A stretch of DNA of 64,000 nt from Terriglobus sp. RCC_193 (GTDB taxonomy: Bacteria; Acidobacteriota; Terriglobia; Terriglobales; Acidobacteriaceae), in the NCBI RefSeq assembly GCF_041355105.1, contig NZ_JBFUPK010000002.1:248001-312000 (forward strand), in the 5' to 3' direction. Position numbers and translations under genes: made by a program. This document shows positions 7,461 to 16,863 of this stretch, in pieces (position 1 is the stretch's first letter; every line of letters begins with the position of its first letter). The notes below the pieces were generated by a model, which had not been told where the DNA came from, ran no database searches, and saw nothing but the letters and a program-made list of their open reading frames with translations.

Positions 7461-9835
7461 TTTGTATCCAGCGGCTTACGTGCAAAGTAGTAAAGCGAAA
7501 ACGCCAGCAGCGCGAACATCACAATCGCCACCGGATCATGGTGCAGCGGATTCGTCTCGCTGAAGCGTGGCAACAACCAATTACCACCGTTGCTTTCGCT
7601 CACGCCTTCAATCAAGCGCACCACCACGCCCATCAAACCCGTGATGCCGCCAGCAGCAATCAATCCCGATGCAAACAACGAACCCGGACTGATCTCCTCA
7701 TTCTCCAGATCGGTCAGCGGCTCGTTGTTCGTCACTGCCGCCTGCAACTCATCATTCGTAAGCTGCGGTGTCAGCGGCACACCCGCCGCGTCATACGTCA
7801 CCACCACATCGGCACCGGGATGCGCAGCAGCAACGCGCAACGCCATCGCTTCCGCTGAGCGTTTCGCACGATCCATCGCACGCGCCTTTGCAATCGCCGC
7901 ATCGGCCATCCATCGAATCAATCCGCCGCAGAAGATCGCCAGCGTCGTCGCAATCGACAGGTACGCACCCACCGCCAACGTCAGTGAACGCACACCCGCA
8001 AGCTCCACCGCCAGCACCAGCGCCACCCCCAGCAGCACCAGCGACCACGGCAATTTCCGCGACAGGATGCCGTTGATCACCGTCGCCATCAAACGGCCCT
8101 GCGGTGCAGCAGCTTTTTCGCTGCCAATGCCCTGCACCCACTGAATCTCAACCTTGCCCGTCGTGCGATCGACAAGGTACTTGCCGTCTTCCAGCGTGGG
8201 CGACCCAATCGCATTCACCAACTCATAGCGTGTGGCATCGTTCACTTCTTCGCGCGGCCTGCCCGTATCCGTAATCGCAACATGCGGACGCGGAAACACA
8301 CCCTTGTCCTGAAATCCTTCCGGCAACGACTGCAGGTTCAACGTCATCGCTGCAGGCATGCGATGAAAACTCTCCAGCGCCTTGTTCATACCGTTCAGCG
8401 TCAGCCCGATCACAAACATCGAAACCACCACGCCGATCATCACGGCAAGCTGCGTCTTCCACGGTGTTGCACCAATCAGGAATCCCGTCTTCAGATCCTG
8501 CGCCGTATCGCCCGCATTACTCGCAGCGATACACACCACACCACCCACCGTAATCGCCAGCGCGCCAAACGCAGGAGCAGTCCATCCCTGCACCAGGAAG
8601 ATCGCCGCAGTGGCCATCAACGTGGCAATCGTCATGCCGCTCACCGGACTCGCCGACGAACCCACAATGCCCACAATGCGCGCGCTCACCGTGACAAACA
8701 AAAATCCAAACACCACAATCAGCAGCGAAGCCGCCAGGTTTGCCCATGCGCCTACCTGCGCTCCAGGCACCGGCTTGAAGTACAGGAAGGCCCACATGAT
8801 GGCCACCAGCAACACCGATCCGCCATACACAAAGCTATTGGGCAGATCGTGCGACGTCCGCAATCTCTGCGCTTCTCCCGCAGCTTTCTTCGCCTTCAGC
8901 GAACCCACCAGCGCGCCAACAATCGTGGGCACCGTGCGCAGCAGCGTCAGGCATCCCGCCGCTGCCACAGCACCTGCGCCCATGGGCCGCACATATGTCC
9001 GCCACAGATCGCTTGGACTCATCTGCGCAATCGGCACCGTTCCCGGATACAGCGGATGCTGCAGGTGCGACCCGAAGAAGTAAATCGCGGGCATCAGCAC
9101 CAGCCAACTGAACACACCGCCCGCCAGCATCACACCCGCCACGCGAATGCCAATGATGTAGCCCACGCCCAGGTACTCCGGCGTAGCATCCGCGCGAATG
9201 GAACCACCCTTCAACAGATGCTGCGGCCCAATGTCAAAATCCTTCGTCGGGGTAGAAGGCCACAGACCAAAAAGATTCTCGTTCTGAAACAGCGTGTAGA
9301 GCGAACCCAGCCCCATGCCCAGAAAAATGCGCGACGCAAACGACCCGCCGCGCTCACCCGCAATCAACACATCCGCACACGCCGTGCCTTCCGGATACAG
9401 CAGCGATCCATGCTCTTCCACAATCAACTGTCGTCGCAGAGGAATCATGAACAGCACGCCAATCCATCCGCCAAACAGCGCCAGCGCAAAGATGCGCGCA
9501 TACTCCAGGTCAAACCCCAGGAAGATCAACGCAGGCAGCGTGTAGATCACACCTGAAGCAATCGACTGCCCCGCATTGCCCGTCGTCTGAACAATGTTGT
9601 TTTCCAGAATGGACGACTTACCCAACACGCGCAGAATCGAAATCGACAACACCGAAATCGGGATCGACGCCGCAACCGTCAGCCCCGCCTTCAACCCCAC
9701 ATAGACCGTCACCGCGCCAAACAGAATCCCAAACAACGCGCCAATCAGGATGGCGCGAACGGTCAACTCCGGTCGCGACTCTTCAGCAGGAACAAACGGT
9801 TTGAAGGCAGGCGGGGGCGTGCTGGTAGTGGCCAT
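7457..9835 (-). CDS. OPT family oligopeptide transporter
   Basis: A 792-residue polytopic membrane protein with many hydrophobic spans and the OPT start pattern LTVRAILIGALFGILFGAVT followed by VYVGLKAGL. The NNIVQTTGNAGQSIASGV and PEGTACADVL motifs are typical of the bacterial OPT branch. These transporters import oligopeptides or metal-chelate complexes by proton coupling. The length is usual for prokaryotic members, and a soluble loop near residues 505-560 separates the two halves. It forms a two-gene unit with the downstream DUF2059 gene. Confidence 0.9.
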   Translation of the reverse strand: MATTSTPPPAFKPFVPAEESRPELTVRAILIGALFGILFGAVTVYVGLKAGLTVAASIPISVLSISILRVLGKSSILENNIVQTTGNAGQSIASGVIYTLPALIFLGFDLEYARIFALALFGGWIGVLFMIPLRRQLIVEEHGSLLYPEGTACADVLIAGERGGSFASRIFLGMGLGSLYTLFQNENLFGLWPSTPTKDFDIGPQHLLKGGSIRADATPEYLGVGYIIGIRVAGVMLAGGVFSWLVLMPAIYFFGSHLQHPLYPGTVPIAQMSPSDLWRTYVRPMGAGAVAAAGCLTLLRTVPTIVGALVGSLKAKKAAGEAQRLRTSHDLPNSFVYGGSVLLVAIMWAFLYFKPVPGAQVGAWANLAASLLIVVFGFLFVTVSARIVGIVGSSASPVSGMTIATLMATAAIFLVQGWTAPAFGALAITVGGVVCIAASNAGDTAQDLKTGFLIGATPWKTQLAVMIGVVVSMFVIGLTLNGMNKALESFHRMPAAMTLNLQSLPEGFQDKGVFPRPHVAITDTGRPREEVNDATRYELVNAIGSPTLEDGKYLVDRTTGKVEIQWVQGIGSEKAAAPQGRLMATVINGILSRKLPWSLVLLGVALVLAVELAGVRSLTLAVGAYLSIATTLAIFCGGLIRWMADAAIAKARAMDRAKRSAEAMALRVAAAHPGADVVVTYDAAGVPLTPQLTNDELQAAVTNNEPLTDLENEEISPGSLFASGLIAAGGITGLMGVVVRLIEGVSESNGGNWLLPRFSETNPLHHDPVAIVMFALLAFSLYYFARKPLDTK

Positions 9836-9923
9836 GAATCTCCCTCTCCGTCACCGGACGGAGTGCTGCGAGTGTAGCAAGGAACCGTGCGCCTCCGCGC
9901 CTCTCTCGCCTACACTGTTCTTC

Positions 9924-10268
9924 ATGGCTGCCGACTGCATTTTCTGCCGCATCGCCGCGGGAACCATCCCGTCCACCAGGGTCTTTGAAGACGACCAGTG
10001 CCTCGCCTTCCGCGACCTCCACCCTGTCGCGCCCACACACGTTCTGGTCATCCCGAAGGAACACATCGCCTCCACAGCTCACGCCGTGGAGACGCATGAG
10101 GCTCTACTGGGCCACCTGATGCTGACCGCCGCAAAAGTTGCAGAGAAAGAAGGTCTGGCCAAAGGCTTCCGCATCGTCGCCAACACGGGCGCAGACGGCG
10201 GCCAAACCGTCGACCATCTGCACTTACACATCCTCGGCGGCCGTTCCATGACCTGGCCTCCGGGATAA
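9924..10268 (+). CDS. HIT family (Hint-type) nucleotide hydrolase
   Basis: A 114-residue protein with CIFCRI near the N-terminus (zinc-type cysteines) and the histidine triad HLHLH (H98, H100, H102). It is typical in length for Hint/PKCI proteins, which hydrolyse adenosine phosphoramidates and lysyl-AMP. I took the ATG at 9924 immediately before AADCIFCRI. Longer in-frame extensions upstream have no homology. It is divergent from the OPT transporter. Confidence 0.92.
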   Translation: MAADCIFCRIAAGTIPSTRVFEDDQCLAFRDLHPVAPTHVLVIPKEHIASTAHAVETHEALLGHLMLTAAKVAEKEGLAKGFRIVANTGADGGQTVDHLHLHILGGRSMTWPPG

Positions 10269-10326
10269 GGACTTTCAGCAGAGGATTATCCAGCTTCGCA
10301 AAGCGAATCTCTTACGAACAAAGTTC

Positions 10327-10799
10327 GTCATCCTGAGCGGAGCGCAGCGGAGTCGAAGGACCTGCTTTCTTTTCGCGCCACTACAACTTCGAAGGAAACG
10401 CAGGATGCCAAGAGAAGCCTACGTCTACATCCTAGCCAGCAAAAGCCGCACGCTGTACATCGGCATGACGACGAATCTGGATGGACGCATCCTCGAACAC
10501 AAAGCTGGGACGCTGGAAGGCTTCAGCAAGGATTACAACTGCACTCGCCTCGTGTACTACGAGGTCTGCGGTGGCCCGCTTGCCGCAATTTCGCGAGAGA
10601 AACAACTTAAGGGCTGGCGACGTGAAAAGAAGATTGCGCTGATCGAGAAGGTGAATCCCACATGGGAAGATCTTGCGGAGGATCTTGGAAAGCCTGTTCA
10701 GTCTTATCGCGGGAAGAGATGATTGCTCTCCATGAGAGGATGCAGAGGGCAGAGAAGAAAGCAGGTCCTTCGACTCCGCTTCGCTCCGCTCAGGATGAC
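10327..10799. mobile_element. GIY-YIG gene framed by 45-bp inverted repeats
   Basis: The left arm (10327-10371) starts GTCATCCTGAGCGGAGCG and ends GGACCTGCTTTCTT. The right arm (10755-10799) is its reverse complement with a single mismatch over 45 bases. Between them lies only the GIY-YIG gene. The arm sequence is itself one of the dispersed intergenic repeats, found as solo copies elsewhere in the window. This is the layout of a small element with terminal inverted repeats, or of a repeat family with its own nuclease gene. Mobility is inferred, and no target duplication was identified. Confidence 0.55.
10405..10722 (+). CDS. GIY-YIG single-domain nuclease
   Basis: A 105-residue protein made of one GIY-YIG domain: YVYIL (Y6 to L10) as the GIY strand, LYIGMT (L17 to T22) as the YIG strand, then R28, EH (E31, H32) and the metal-ligand glutamate E65 in SREKQLK. 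These match the catalytic residues of small GIY-YIG endonucleases of the COG2827/YhbQ type. It should cut DNA in a metal-dependent way. It lies exactly inside a pair of 45-bp inverted repeats belonging to the dispersed repeat family, with nothing else between the arms. A domesticated repair role is the alternative to a repeat-mobilising role. Confidence 0.85.
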   Translation: MPREAYVYILASKSRTLYIGMTTNLDGRILEHKAGTLEGFSKDYNCTRLVYYEVCGGPLAAISREKQLKGWRREKKIALIEKVNPTWEDLAEDLGKPVQSYRGKR

Positions 10800-10885
10800 G
10801 GTGTCTGGGGCGAGGAAGAATAATGGGTGAAGAAAACAGTCCCGCGCTACGCTCGGGATGACGGCATTTAAATAGGGGAAGCCGT

Positions 10886-11743
10886 TTACTGCACGGACTG
10901 CAGATGGAACGTGATCGTTCCCCAAAGCAGCTTCGCACGCATTTGCACCGGCAGATGCCGCGCATCATCGGAATACCAGATCGTAATCGTTCCGCGATTC
11001 TTCACCACACCGGCATCCGCCGTTGGCTGCACACGAATCGTGGTGAACGTACCCGCGGGTGTCTTCACATCCTCGCGTGCCTCCACCTTCATGGTCACGG
11101 CCACGGTACGCAGCGCATCCGCCAGCGGCAGCTTGAAATCCTGCCCCACGGTCAGCTTCTGCGAACCCACATAAAAAATGCCGGAAAGCGCATCCGTCAC
11201 GCACGCGGGAATCTGTCCCTGCTGCGTCTTCGTGGTGTTCTTCGCCAGGTTGCGCTCGGTCAGCACCTGCGTTCCCAGCACCGGCTGCGCACCCTCAACG
11301 GGCGCAGGCGCCGTTGCACCCGGTGTGAACACCAGGTCACTGTTCACCTTGCGGCGGCCTTCCTGTGTCTGCTTGCTGAACCCCGCAGAGCAGCCCGTGG
11401 CCATGTTGAAACTCGACTGGAACCGGTCCATCACCTGGTAGATCATGTTGGTCGCGCCAACGGTGTCTGCGCTGGCCTGCACCTTCATCAACGGCCCCGC
11501 CTGGTCCAGTTGAAACACGGCGCGACCGGCGGTAAACACGCGCCAATCCACCGTAAACGTCAGCGTCTGGTGCTGCGGAAACACGTAGCCCTGCATGGGA
11601 GGCGTCATCAGCGGAGCCTGCGCAGGTGGCACACCCTCCTTGTCCGCAGTGAATGGCAACGAAAACTTCTGCGCCGCCGCAGGAAGTGATATCAAGGCTG
11701 GCAAACACGTCATCGCCAGAAGGGCATTCCGAAACCGATTCAA
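10886..11743 (-). CDS. DUF3108 domain secreted protein
   Basis: A 285-residue exported protein with signal peptide and a beta-rich body containing LTFTVDWRVFTAGRAVFQLD and later GTITIWYSDDARHLPVQMRA. Both are characteristic of DUF3108, a periplasmic family of unknown function common in acidobacteria and proteobacteria. I chose a TTG at 11743 because it gives a complete basic signal-peptide start and has GAGGGG upstream; an ATG ten codons inside is possible. It sits 31 bases after the ICMT gene on the same strand, at the end of the LPS operon. Confidence 0.8.
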   Translation of the reverse strand: MNRFRNALLAMTCLPALISLPAAAQKFSLPFTADKEGVPPAQAPLMTPPMQGYVFPQHQTLTFTVDWRVFTAGRAVFQLDQAGPLMKVQASADTVGATNMIYQVMDRFQSSFNMATGCSAGFSKQTQEGRRKVNSDLVFTPGATAPAPVEGAQPVLGTQVLTERNLAKNTTKTQQGQIPACVTDALSGIFYVGSQKLTVGQDFKLPLADALRTVAVTMKVEAREDVKTPAGTFTTIRVQPTADAGVVKNRGTITIWYSDDARHLPVQMRAKLLWGTITFHLQSVQ

Positions 11744-11774
11744 CCCGAAGTAGCCCCTCTCGTGAACTCAGACC

Positions 11775-12356
11775 TTACTGCACGCCCCAATGCGCGCGAA
11801 CCCACATCAGCACCAATAGCGTGGCGTAGATACCCGCCGCGCCCATCACCGAATTGTACTCGCGATGTTTCCGGTAACGCTCCACGTCGAAACCCGCCGA
11901 AGTTTGTCCCGCGGGTGCAGTCGCGGCCGTCAGTCGCGGTAACAATCTCGGCACGCGTGCGGCGTAGTCATCAAAATCCGCAAAGTGCGCGCGCAGGAAT
12001 CGTTCCTCTGACAAAATCACCGGCCCGTAGATCACCAGGAACAACAGCGCCAGCAGCACCACCAGCTCCCACCGCCGCGATGCAAACGCAAACCCGAACG
12101 CCGCCATTACAGAACCCAGGTACAGCGGATTGCGCGTGTATGCATACGGCCCGGTCTGCGTCAGCTCTGCATTTTTCTTGACGTAACCAGCGGCATAACC
12201 GCGCAGCCAAAGCCCCGGAACCACCAGCAATAAACTCAGCGCCAGCGACAAAAACGAAGGCCGCGCCAGCCACAAAAACAACGCCGCAAAGACAAATCCC
12301 AGAGGAACACGAATCCTCCGCACCAACCGTTCGCCTTTGCCCATTTCCACTGCCAT
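11775..12356 (-). CDS. isoprenylcysteine carboxyl methyltransferase family membrane protein
   Basis: A membrane protein of about 193 residues with four or five hydrophobic spans and the methyltransferase motif GPYAYTRNPLYLGS, followed later by EERFLRAHFADFDDYAARVPR. These place it in the ICMT/phospholipid methyltransferase group, which binds S-adenosylmethionine at the membrane. The physiological substrate in bacteria is usually unknown; the location behind waaC suggests a lipid or envelope target. I used the ATG at 12356; a GTG at 12389 would overlap waaC by eight bases. Confidence 0.8.
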   Translation of the reverse strand: MAVEMGKGERLVRRIRVPLGFVFAALFLWLARPSFLSLALSLLLVVPGLWLRGYAAGYVKKNAELTQTGPYAYTRNPLYLGSVMAAFGFAFASRRWELVVLLALLFLVIYGPVILSEERFLRAHFADFDDYAARVPRLLPRLTAATAPAGQTSAGFDVERYRKHREYNSVMGAAGIYATLLVLMWVRAHWGVQ

Positions 12357-12381
12357 GCCTCTGTCATTATGCCCTGCCGAG

Positions 12382-13446
12382 TCATCCACGGGCAGACGAC
12401 GACAGTTGTTCCAGCGCAGCTTCCAACACTTCGTCCACCGTAATCTCCGCCAACCCGCGCTCCACCATTGCGTGGCGACGATGATCTGTCTGACTCAACC
12501 GATGCCGCAGCGTCTTCGTCCGCATCCCCCACGGCCCGGTACGCAGCGGGTCCGTGGGCCCAAACAGACCCAGCACCGGCACGCCGCACGCCGCCGCCAG
12601 ATGCAGCGGCCCCGTGTCGCCTGCAATCAGCAACGCCACACGCTGCACCAGCGCCATCAACTGCGGAATAGTACAGGGCACCGCTCGGCAATGCCCCTGC
12701 GAAGCCGCCACCACCGTACCCGCCGCCCCATCCGGCCCAAACGGCGACGCATTCACCAGAACCGTATACCCGCGCTCCTCCAGCGCACGCGCCAGGTAAC
12801 CAAAGCGAACCGCGGGCCACTCCTTCGCGCCCCATCCCGCAGTAGGCGCTAACAGCACCACAGGACGCTCCGGCAATTCGCGAAACAGCGCATCGCACCA
12901 TTGCTCTGCGGGTTTCGACACCGGCAACGGTGCCTTCACCGGCTGCAACGGCAACTTCATCGCCGCCGCAACCATCTCCGCAGCCTGCTCCACCACATTC
13001 GTCTTCCGCGTCTTTACACGCTGCTGATAGAGCCAGCCCGCCTGCTTCTCACGCGGATCGGCACTGCCCACAATCTGCCGCGCGCCGCTCATCCGCGCAA
13101 TCACTGACGACCGGATCGAACCCTGCAGATCAATGGCAATGTCATATCGCTGCCATCGCAACTCACGCCGCAGACCGCGAATGCTTCGCAACGTAGCGAA
13201 TGAAAACGGATGGCGCAACCACTCCTTCGCCGGGACAGCATGAACGCGATCCACCAGCGGCATCTCCGGCCCGCGCGTCGCCACACCGGGATGCGTGCGC
13301 AACAACGGCGACCAGTGCGGCTCAATCGCCCATCCAATCCGAGCTTCCGGCATTGCCGCACGCAGCGCCGCAACCGCAGGCAAAGCGTGCAGCACATCGC
13401 CCATCGCGCCCACGCGCACAATCAGAATGTTTGGAGCATCGTTCAA
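12382..13446 (-). CDS. waaC: lipopolysaccharide heptosyltransferase I (GT9)
   Basis: A 354-residue glycosyltransferase of family GT9. It opens with the N-terminal Rossmann pattern ILIVRVGAMGDVLHALPA, continues with the WaaC-like segment VPAKEWLRHPF and YDIAIDLQGSIRSS, and has the C-terminal donor-site motif IAGDTGPLHLAAACGVPVLG followed by LFGPTDP. It transfers the first heptose to KDO in the inner LPS core. It begins at a TTG (no ATG precedes the conserved start) and follows lpxK by 63 bases in the waaA-lpxK-waaC order. Confidence 0.85.
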   Translation of the reverse strand: MNDAPNILIVRVGAMGDVLHALPAVAALRAAMPEARIGWAIEPHWSPLLRTHPGVATRGPEMPLVDRVHAVPAKEWLRHPFSFATLRSIRGLRRELRWQRYDIAIDLQGSIRSSVIARMSGARQIVGSADPREKQAGWLYQQRVKTRKTNVVEQAAEMVAAAMKLPLQPVKAPLPVSKPAEQWCDALFRELPERPVVLLAPTAGWGAKEWPAVRFGYLARALEERGYTVLVNASPFGPDGAAGTVVAASQGHCRAVPCTIPQLMALVQRVALLIAGDTGPLHLAAACGVPVLGLFGPTDPLRTGPWGMRTKTLRHRLSQTDHRRHAMVERGLAEITVDEVLEAALEQLSSSARG

Positions 13447-13509
13447 TCTGTTTCCAATTCACAGCAGAGTGCTTCCCTGCAGTCATCGAAGAGCATACGG
13501 CGAAAGGCA

Positions 13510-14541
13510 CTACGAAGGAAAAGAGGAACCCTCCGGCAACAGCCGCATCAGTGCCGAAATGAAACCCGCCTCATCGCAGATCGTCACGTTGATATCCCCC
13601 ACCGCAACCGGCCCCACACGTTCCAGCAACGCACGCATCGCCGGCGACAACTTCACCGCATCCTTCGCCGTCGTCACAAACCCATTCGCCTTCACACGCT
13701 CCGCAGCCTGCACCAACCTCTGCACCACGCCATCGTCATAGCGCTGATGATCGCGCAAAGTCACAAACGACGCGGGTTCCACGCCACTCAGCCGCAGCGA
13801 TTCCAGAAACGCATCCGGTCGAGCAATTCCGCAGAAGGCCAGCGGCGAAGACACAGGCTTGCCCTCCACAAAATGAAACACGCGCTCCATCTCCCACACC
13901 AGCGGTTTCTTCTTTCCAGAAGCCACAACACGTTCCACCAAAGGCCGCAACTCCGCCGACTCATCCTTGCGCAACACAATCACATCCGCCCGCCGCAACG
14001 ATCCCAAAGACTCGCGCAAATCCCCCGCAGGTAACAACACATCCCGCACATCCGCCTGCGTCAGCAGAACAATGTCCACCGCACGCACCAGCCGACGATG
14101 TTGAAATCCATCATCCAGAAGATGCACCCACGGCCCCGTCTCCCGCTGTGCACGATGCTCACGTTCCGCCATGCGCCCAGCCGCAGCACGCTCCGCAGCC
14201 ACATACACACGCCGCCCCAGCCTGCGAGCCATCATCAGCGGCTCATCACCAAACTCTTCCGCAGAACCAGTTCCCACAACACGCTTCGCCGACTGCGCAT
14301 CCGCCGTGCGCCCATAGCCGCGCGACAACACATCAAACCCAACACCCGCGCGCCGCAGCGCCTCCCCCAGCGCCATCACAAAAGGCGTTTTACCCGCGCC
14401 ACCAGCGGACAGACTACCCACGCTGATCACCGGCAACTCAAGTCGCTCCACCTTCGCAGAACCACGATCAAACGCGCGATTCTTCCACGCCGCACCCGCA
14501 GCCCACAGCGGCACAAGAGGCAACAACCACGGCCGCTTCAC
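13510..14541 (-). CDS. lpxK: tetraacyldisaccharide 4'-kinase
   Basis: A 343-residue kinase with a membrane-inserting N-terminus (MKRPWLLPLVPLWAAGAAWK) and the P-loop SVGSLSAGGAGKTPF (K51, T52). LSRGYGR and the DDGFQHRRL segment are typical of LpxK. It phosphorylates the 4' position of the lipid A precursor on the inner face of the membrane, using ATP. It starts at a GTG whose first bases overlap the waaA stop (GTGA), so translation is probably coupled. Confidence 0.95.
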   Translation of the reverse strand: MKRPWLLPLVPLWAAGAAWKNRAFDRGSAKVERLELPVISVGSLSAGGAGKTPFVMALGEALRRAGVGFDVLSRGYGRTADAQSAKRVVGTGSAEEFGDEPLMMARRLGRRVYVAAERAAAGRMAEREHRAQRETGPWVHLLDDGFQHRRLVRAVDIVLLTQADVRDVLLPAGDLRESLGSLRRADVIVLRKDESAELRPLVERVVASGKKKPLVWEMERVFHFVEGKPVSSPLAFCGIARPDAFLESLRLSGVEPASFVTLRDHQRYDDGVVQRLVQAAERVKANGFVTTAKDAVKLSPAMRALLERVGPVAVGDINVTICDEAGFISALMRLLPEGSSFPS

Positions 14542-15830
14542 TGCACACGCCCCGGCAACAGCGACAACAACGCCGCCACCGTCCGCTCCGTAGCGCCAAT
14601 CATCGAAGCCGCAAACAAACGTCCGCGTTCCCCCATGCCGTCACCGCGCGTCATCAACTCATCCAACACATCGCACAACGCCTCACGCGTCACCATGCGA
14701 ATCGCCTGCTCACGTTGCATCGCATCCACCATGCCGCGAAAGTTCTGATAGCTGCCGCCCATTACCACCGGCACACCCAGCCGCGCAGGCTCCAGCGGAT
14801 TCTGCCCACCATGCGGAATCAAAGACCCGCCCACAAACGCCACAGAAGCCAGCGCATACAACGAAGAAAGTTCCCCCACCGTATCCACCAGCAATACGGC
14901 ACCGCCCAGGATGGATGAGGGTTCCATCCGCCATGCGGTGAGACGAACCGCCTGCAATCCGCGCTCCAGGACCAACTGCTCCACAGCCCCCGCACGTTCC
15001 GGATGACGCGGAGCAAGAACCATCACACGTTCTGCCATCGGCAACGTCTTCCAGCAATCCAGCAGCAACGACTCCTCACCCTCATGCGTCGACCCGCACA
15101 CCAGCACCTTCGCTCCAGCAGGCAGATGCTGCCGCACCAGCCGCGTCAGTGGAGTCTCTTCCGCCGCACGAATATCAAACTTCAAATTCCCCGCAGCCAC
15201 CACGCACTCCGCAGGCGCACCAATCTGCCGCCAACGCCGCGCATCTTCCTCACTCTGCGCCAGCAGCAACGAAACCTTCCCCAGCAACGGCTTCCACAGC
15301 GCACGTAGACGCATATAACGCGGCAACGAACGATCACTGACCCGCGCATTCACCACCGCCACCGGCACCTGCGCGCGCTCACACTCCACCAGCACGCGCG
15401 GCCACAACTCACTCTCCATCAACACCAGCAGCTTCGGCTGCAACACCCGCAGATACGACCGCACCGCAAACGCAAGGTCCAACGGAAAGAAGAACACGCG
15501 GTCCACACCAAACCGCTCTCGAGCCACCCGCTGCCCCGTCGGCGTCGTTGTGGAAACCACCACGGCATACCCCGGCAGCGCCGCCTCCAGCTCCGCAATC
15601 AGCCGCACCGCCGCCAGCGTCTCACCCACGGAAACGCAATGCACCCACACCACAGGTCTGCCCGCTACAAACGCCTGCAACCGCGCGGGGACAGCGCCCA
15701 GCCGTGCACGCAATCCCTCGCGATACCGCCCCTGCCGCACCATGCGCCAGCCCCACACCGGCGCCGTAAGCACCAGCGCCAGCAACAATCCCAGACTGTA
15801 AAGCAGCATCATCAGCAATAGCCAACCCAC
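14538..15830 (-). CDS. waaA: 3-deoxy-D-manno-octulosonic acid (KDO) transferase
   Basis: A 430-residue protein with an N-terminal membrane anchor (residues 3-25), then VWVHCVSVGE, whose E70 matches the catalytic glutamate of WaaA. The C-terminal donor domain has FVGGSLIPHGGQNPLEPA. It adds KDO to lipid IVA, the step before heptose addition. It is the first gene of the waaA-lpxK-waaC-ICMT operon and starts at GTG. The intact operon shows that the organism makes LPS with an inner core. Confidence 0.95.
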   Translation of the reverse strand: MGWLLLMMLLYSLGLLLALVLTAPVWGWRMVRQGRYREGLRARLGAVPARLQAFVAGRPVVWVHCVSVGETLAAVRLIAELEAALPGYAVVVSTTTPTGQRVARERFGVDRVFFFPLDLAFAVRSYLRVLQPKLLVLMESELWPRVLVECERAQVPVAVVNARVSDRSLPRYMRLRALWKPLLGKVSLLLAQSEEDARRWRQIGAPAECVVAAGNLKFDIRAAEETPLTRLVRQHLPAGAKVLVCGSTHEGEESLLLDCWKTLPMAERVMVLAPRHPERAGAVEQLVLERGLQAVRLTAWRMEPSSILGGAVLLVDTVGELSSLYALASVAFVGGSLIPHGGQNPLEPARLGVPVVMGGSYQNFRGMVDAMQREQAIRMVTREALCDVLDELMTRGDGMGERGRLFAASMIGATERTVAALLSLLPGRVQ

Positions 15831-15896
15831 GTGGCCATCGCAGGCCGCTGTCGAATGATACTAAGTGCGGATGGCTGAAGCCTCTGGGTATACATA

Positions 15897-15995
15897 ACCA
15901 GCGAAGCTCCTACGAACGAAGTGCGTCATCCTGAGCGAAACGAAGTGAAGTCGAAGGACCTGCATTTCCTCTCAACCCACTCCAACGCCCAAGGC
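15897..15995. repeat. dispersed repeat copy
   Basis: In the 220-bp gap before the next gene: an imperfect ACGAAC-GAA-GTGCGT hairpin followed by CATCCTGAGCGAAACGAAG and TCGAAGGACCTGCATT. This is a solo copy of the same repeat that flanks the GIY-YIG gene. No gene is seen here. Confidence 0.8.
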
Positions 15996-16050
15996 AATCC
16001 CCGGCCAACAATCCCGCAACTCCAACCGCTTTCAAACGTCTTACCTGTGT

Positions 16051-16863
16051 ATGCTCACCCGGCCCCAGCTATCCATCCTCGCGCTCGTCCTATCGCTGGC
16101 CACACCCGTTTTCGCCGCAAAAAAAGAAGCGCCGCCGGTGCTCGCCGCCACGGCCTACGTCTCACACGAAACGCATGAAAAAGAGCACGTCACGGTAGCC
16201 GCCGAACCATTCGACACCCGTGACAAGGGCAACTTCTTCCGGCTCGACTACAGTGGCCACAGCATCCTCCCCATCCGTCTCATCATCGCCAACGACAGCG
16301 ACGCTCCGCTGGACCTGAATCAGGTGCGCATCCAACTCATCGCCTCTGACGGCACCAAGCTGCCCGCCGCCACCCCCGAAGAGCTAAATCGCCGCCTCTT
16401 CCGCTTCAACGACATCAAGCAGAAGCGCATCCCCGGCACGCCCATCACCTACAAGCCCACGCCCGTCGACAAGAAAATCCTCGACGACGACAAGGACTTC
16501 TCCTTCACCCAAACCACCATCCCCGCGCACAGCAGCGCCAACGGCTTCCTCTTCTATGACATCCGCGACCTCGACGACCCGCCACTCCGCGGCGCCGAAC
16601 TCTACGTGAAGATGATGCACACGAAACAGGACGGCAAGGACACGGAACTCTTCGCCTTCTCCGTCAACTTCGAAAAATACCTCGAACAGGAAAAAGCCAA
16701 ACGCGACGCCGCAAAAGCCGCCGCTGCCAAGTCCGCAGACCCAAAGGACTCAAAAGACTCGAAGGATTCCAAAGACAAAGACGACAAGGACTCGAAGGAT
16801 TCCAAAGACAAAGACGACAAGGACTTCAAAGTCGACACCACAAGCAACAGCAAACCGCAGTAG
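16051..16863 (+). CDS. secreted protein of unknown function with Lys/Asp/Ser-repeat tail
   Basis: A 270-residue exported protein with a signal peptide ending at FAA. The folded part (about residues 25-215) is beta-rich and includes a predicted immunoglobulin-like stretch (ILPIRLIIANDSDAPLDLNQ). The last 50 residues are highly charged low-complexity sequence built on KDSKD and KDKDDKD. The DNA there contains a 33-bp unit in two nearly exact tandem copies (about 16754-16828), so the tail length is probably variable. No domain recognised. The acidic-basic tail may be a flexible linker or surface contact. Confidence 0.7.
   Translation: MLTRPQLSILALVLSLATPVFAAKKEAPPVLAATAYVSHETHEKEHVTVAAEPFDTRDKGNFFRLDYSGHSILPIRLIIANDSDAPLDLNQVRIQLIASDGTKLPAATPEELNRRLFRFNDIKQKRIPGTPITYKPTPVDKKILDDDKDFSFTQTTIPAHSSANGFLFYDIRDLDDPPLRGAELYVKMMHTKQDGKDTELFAFSVNFEKYLEQEKAKRDAAKAAAAKSADPKDSKDSKDSKDKDDKDSKDSKDKDDKDFKVDTTSNSKPQ

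Noticed and set aside
8282-9556. 424-codon open frame opposite the OPT transporter
   Set aside because: Composition is extreme in Arg, His and Gln, typical of an antisense frame; the other strand has a clear transporter.
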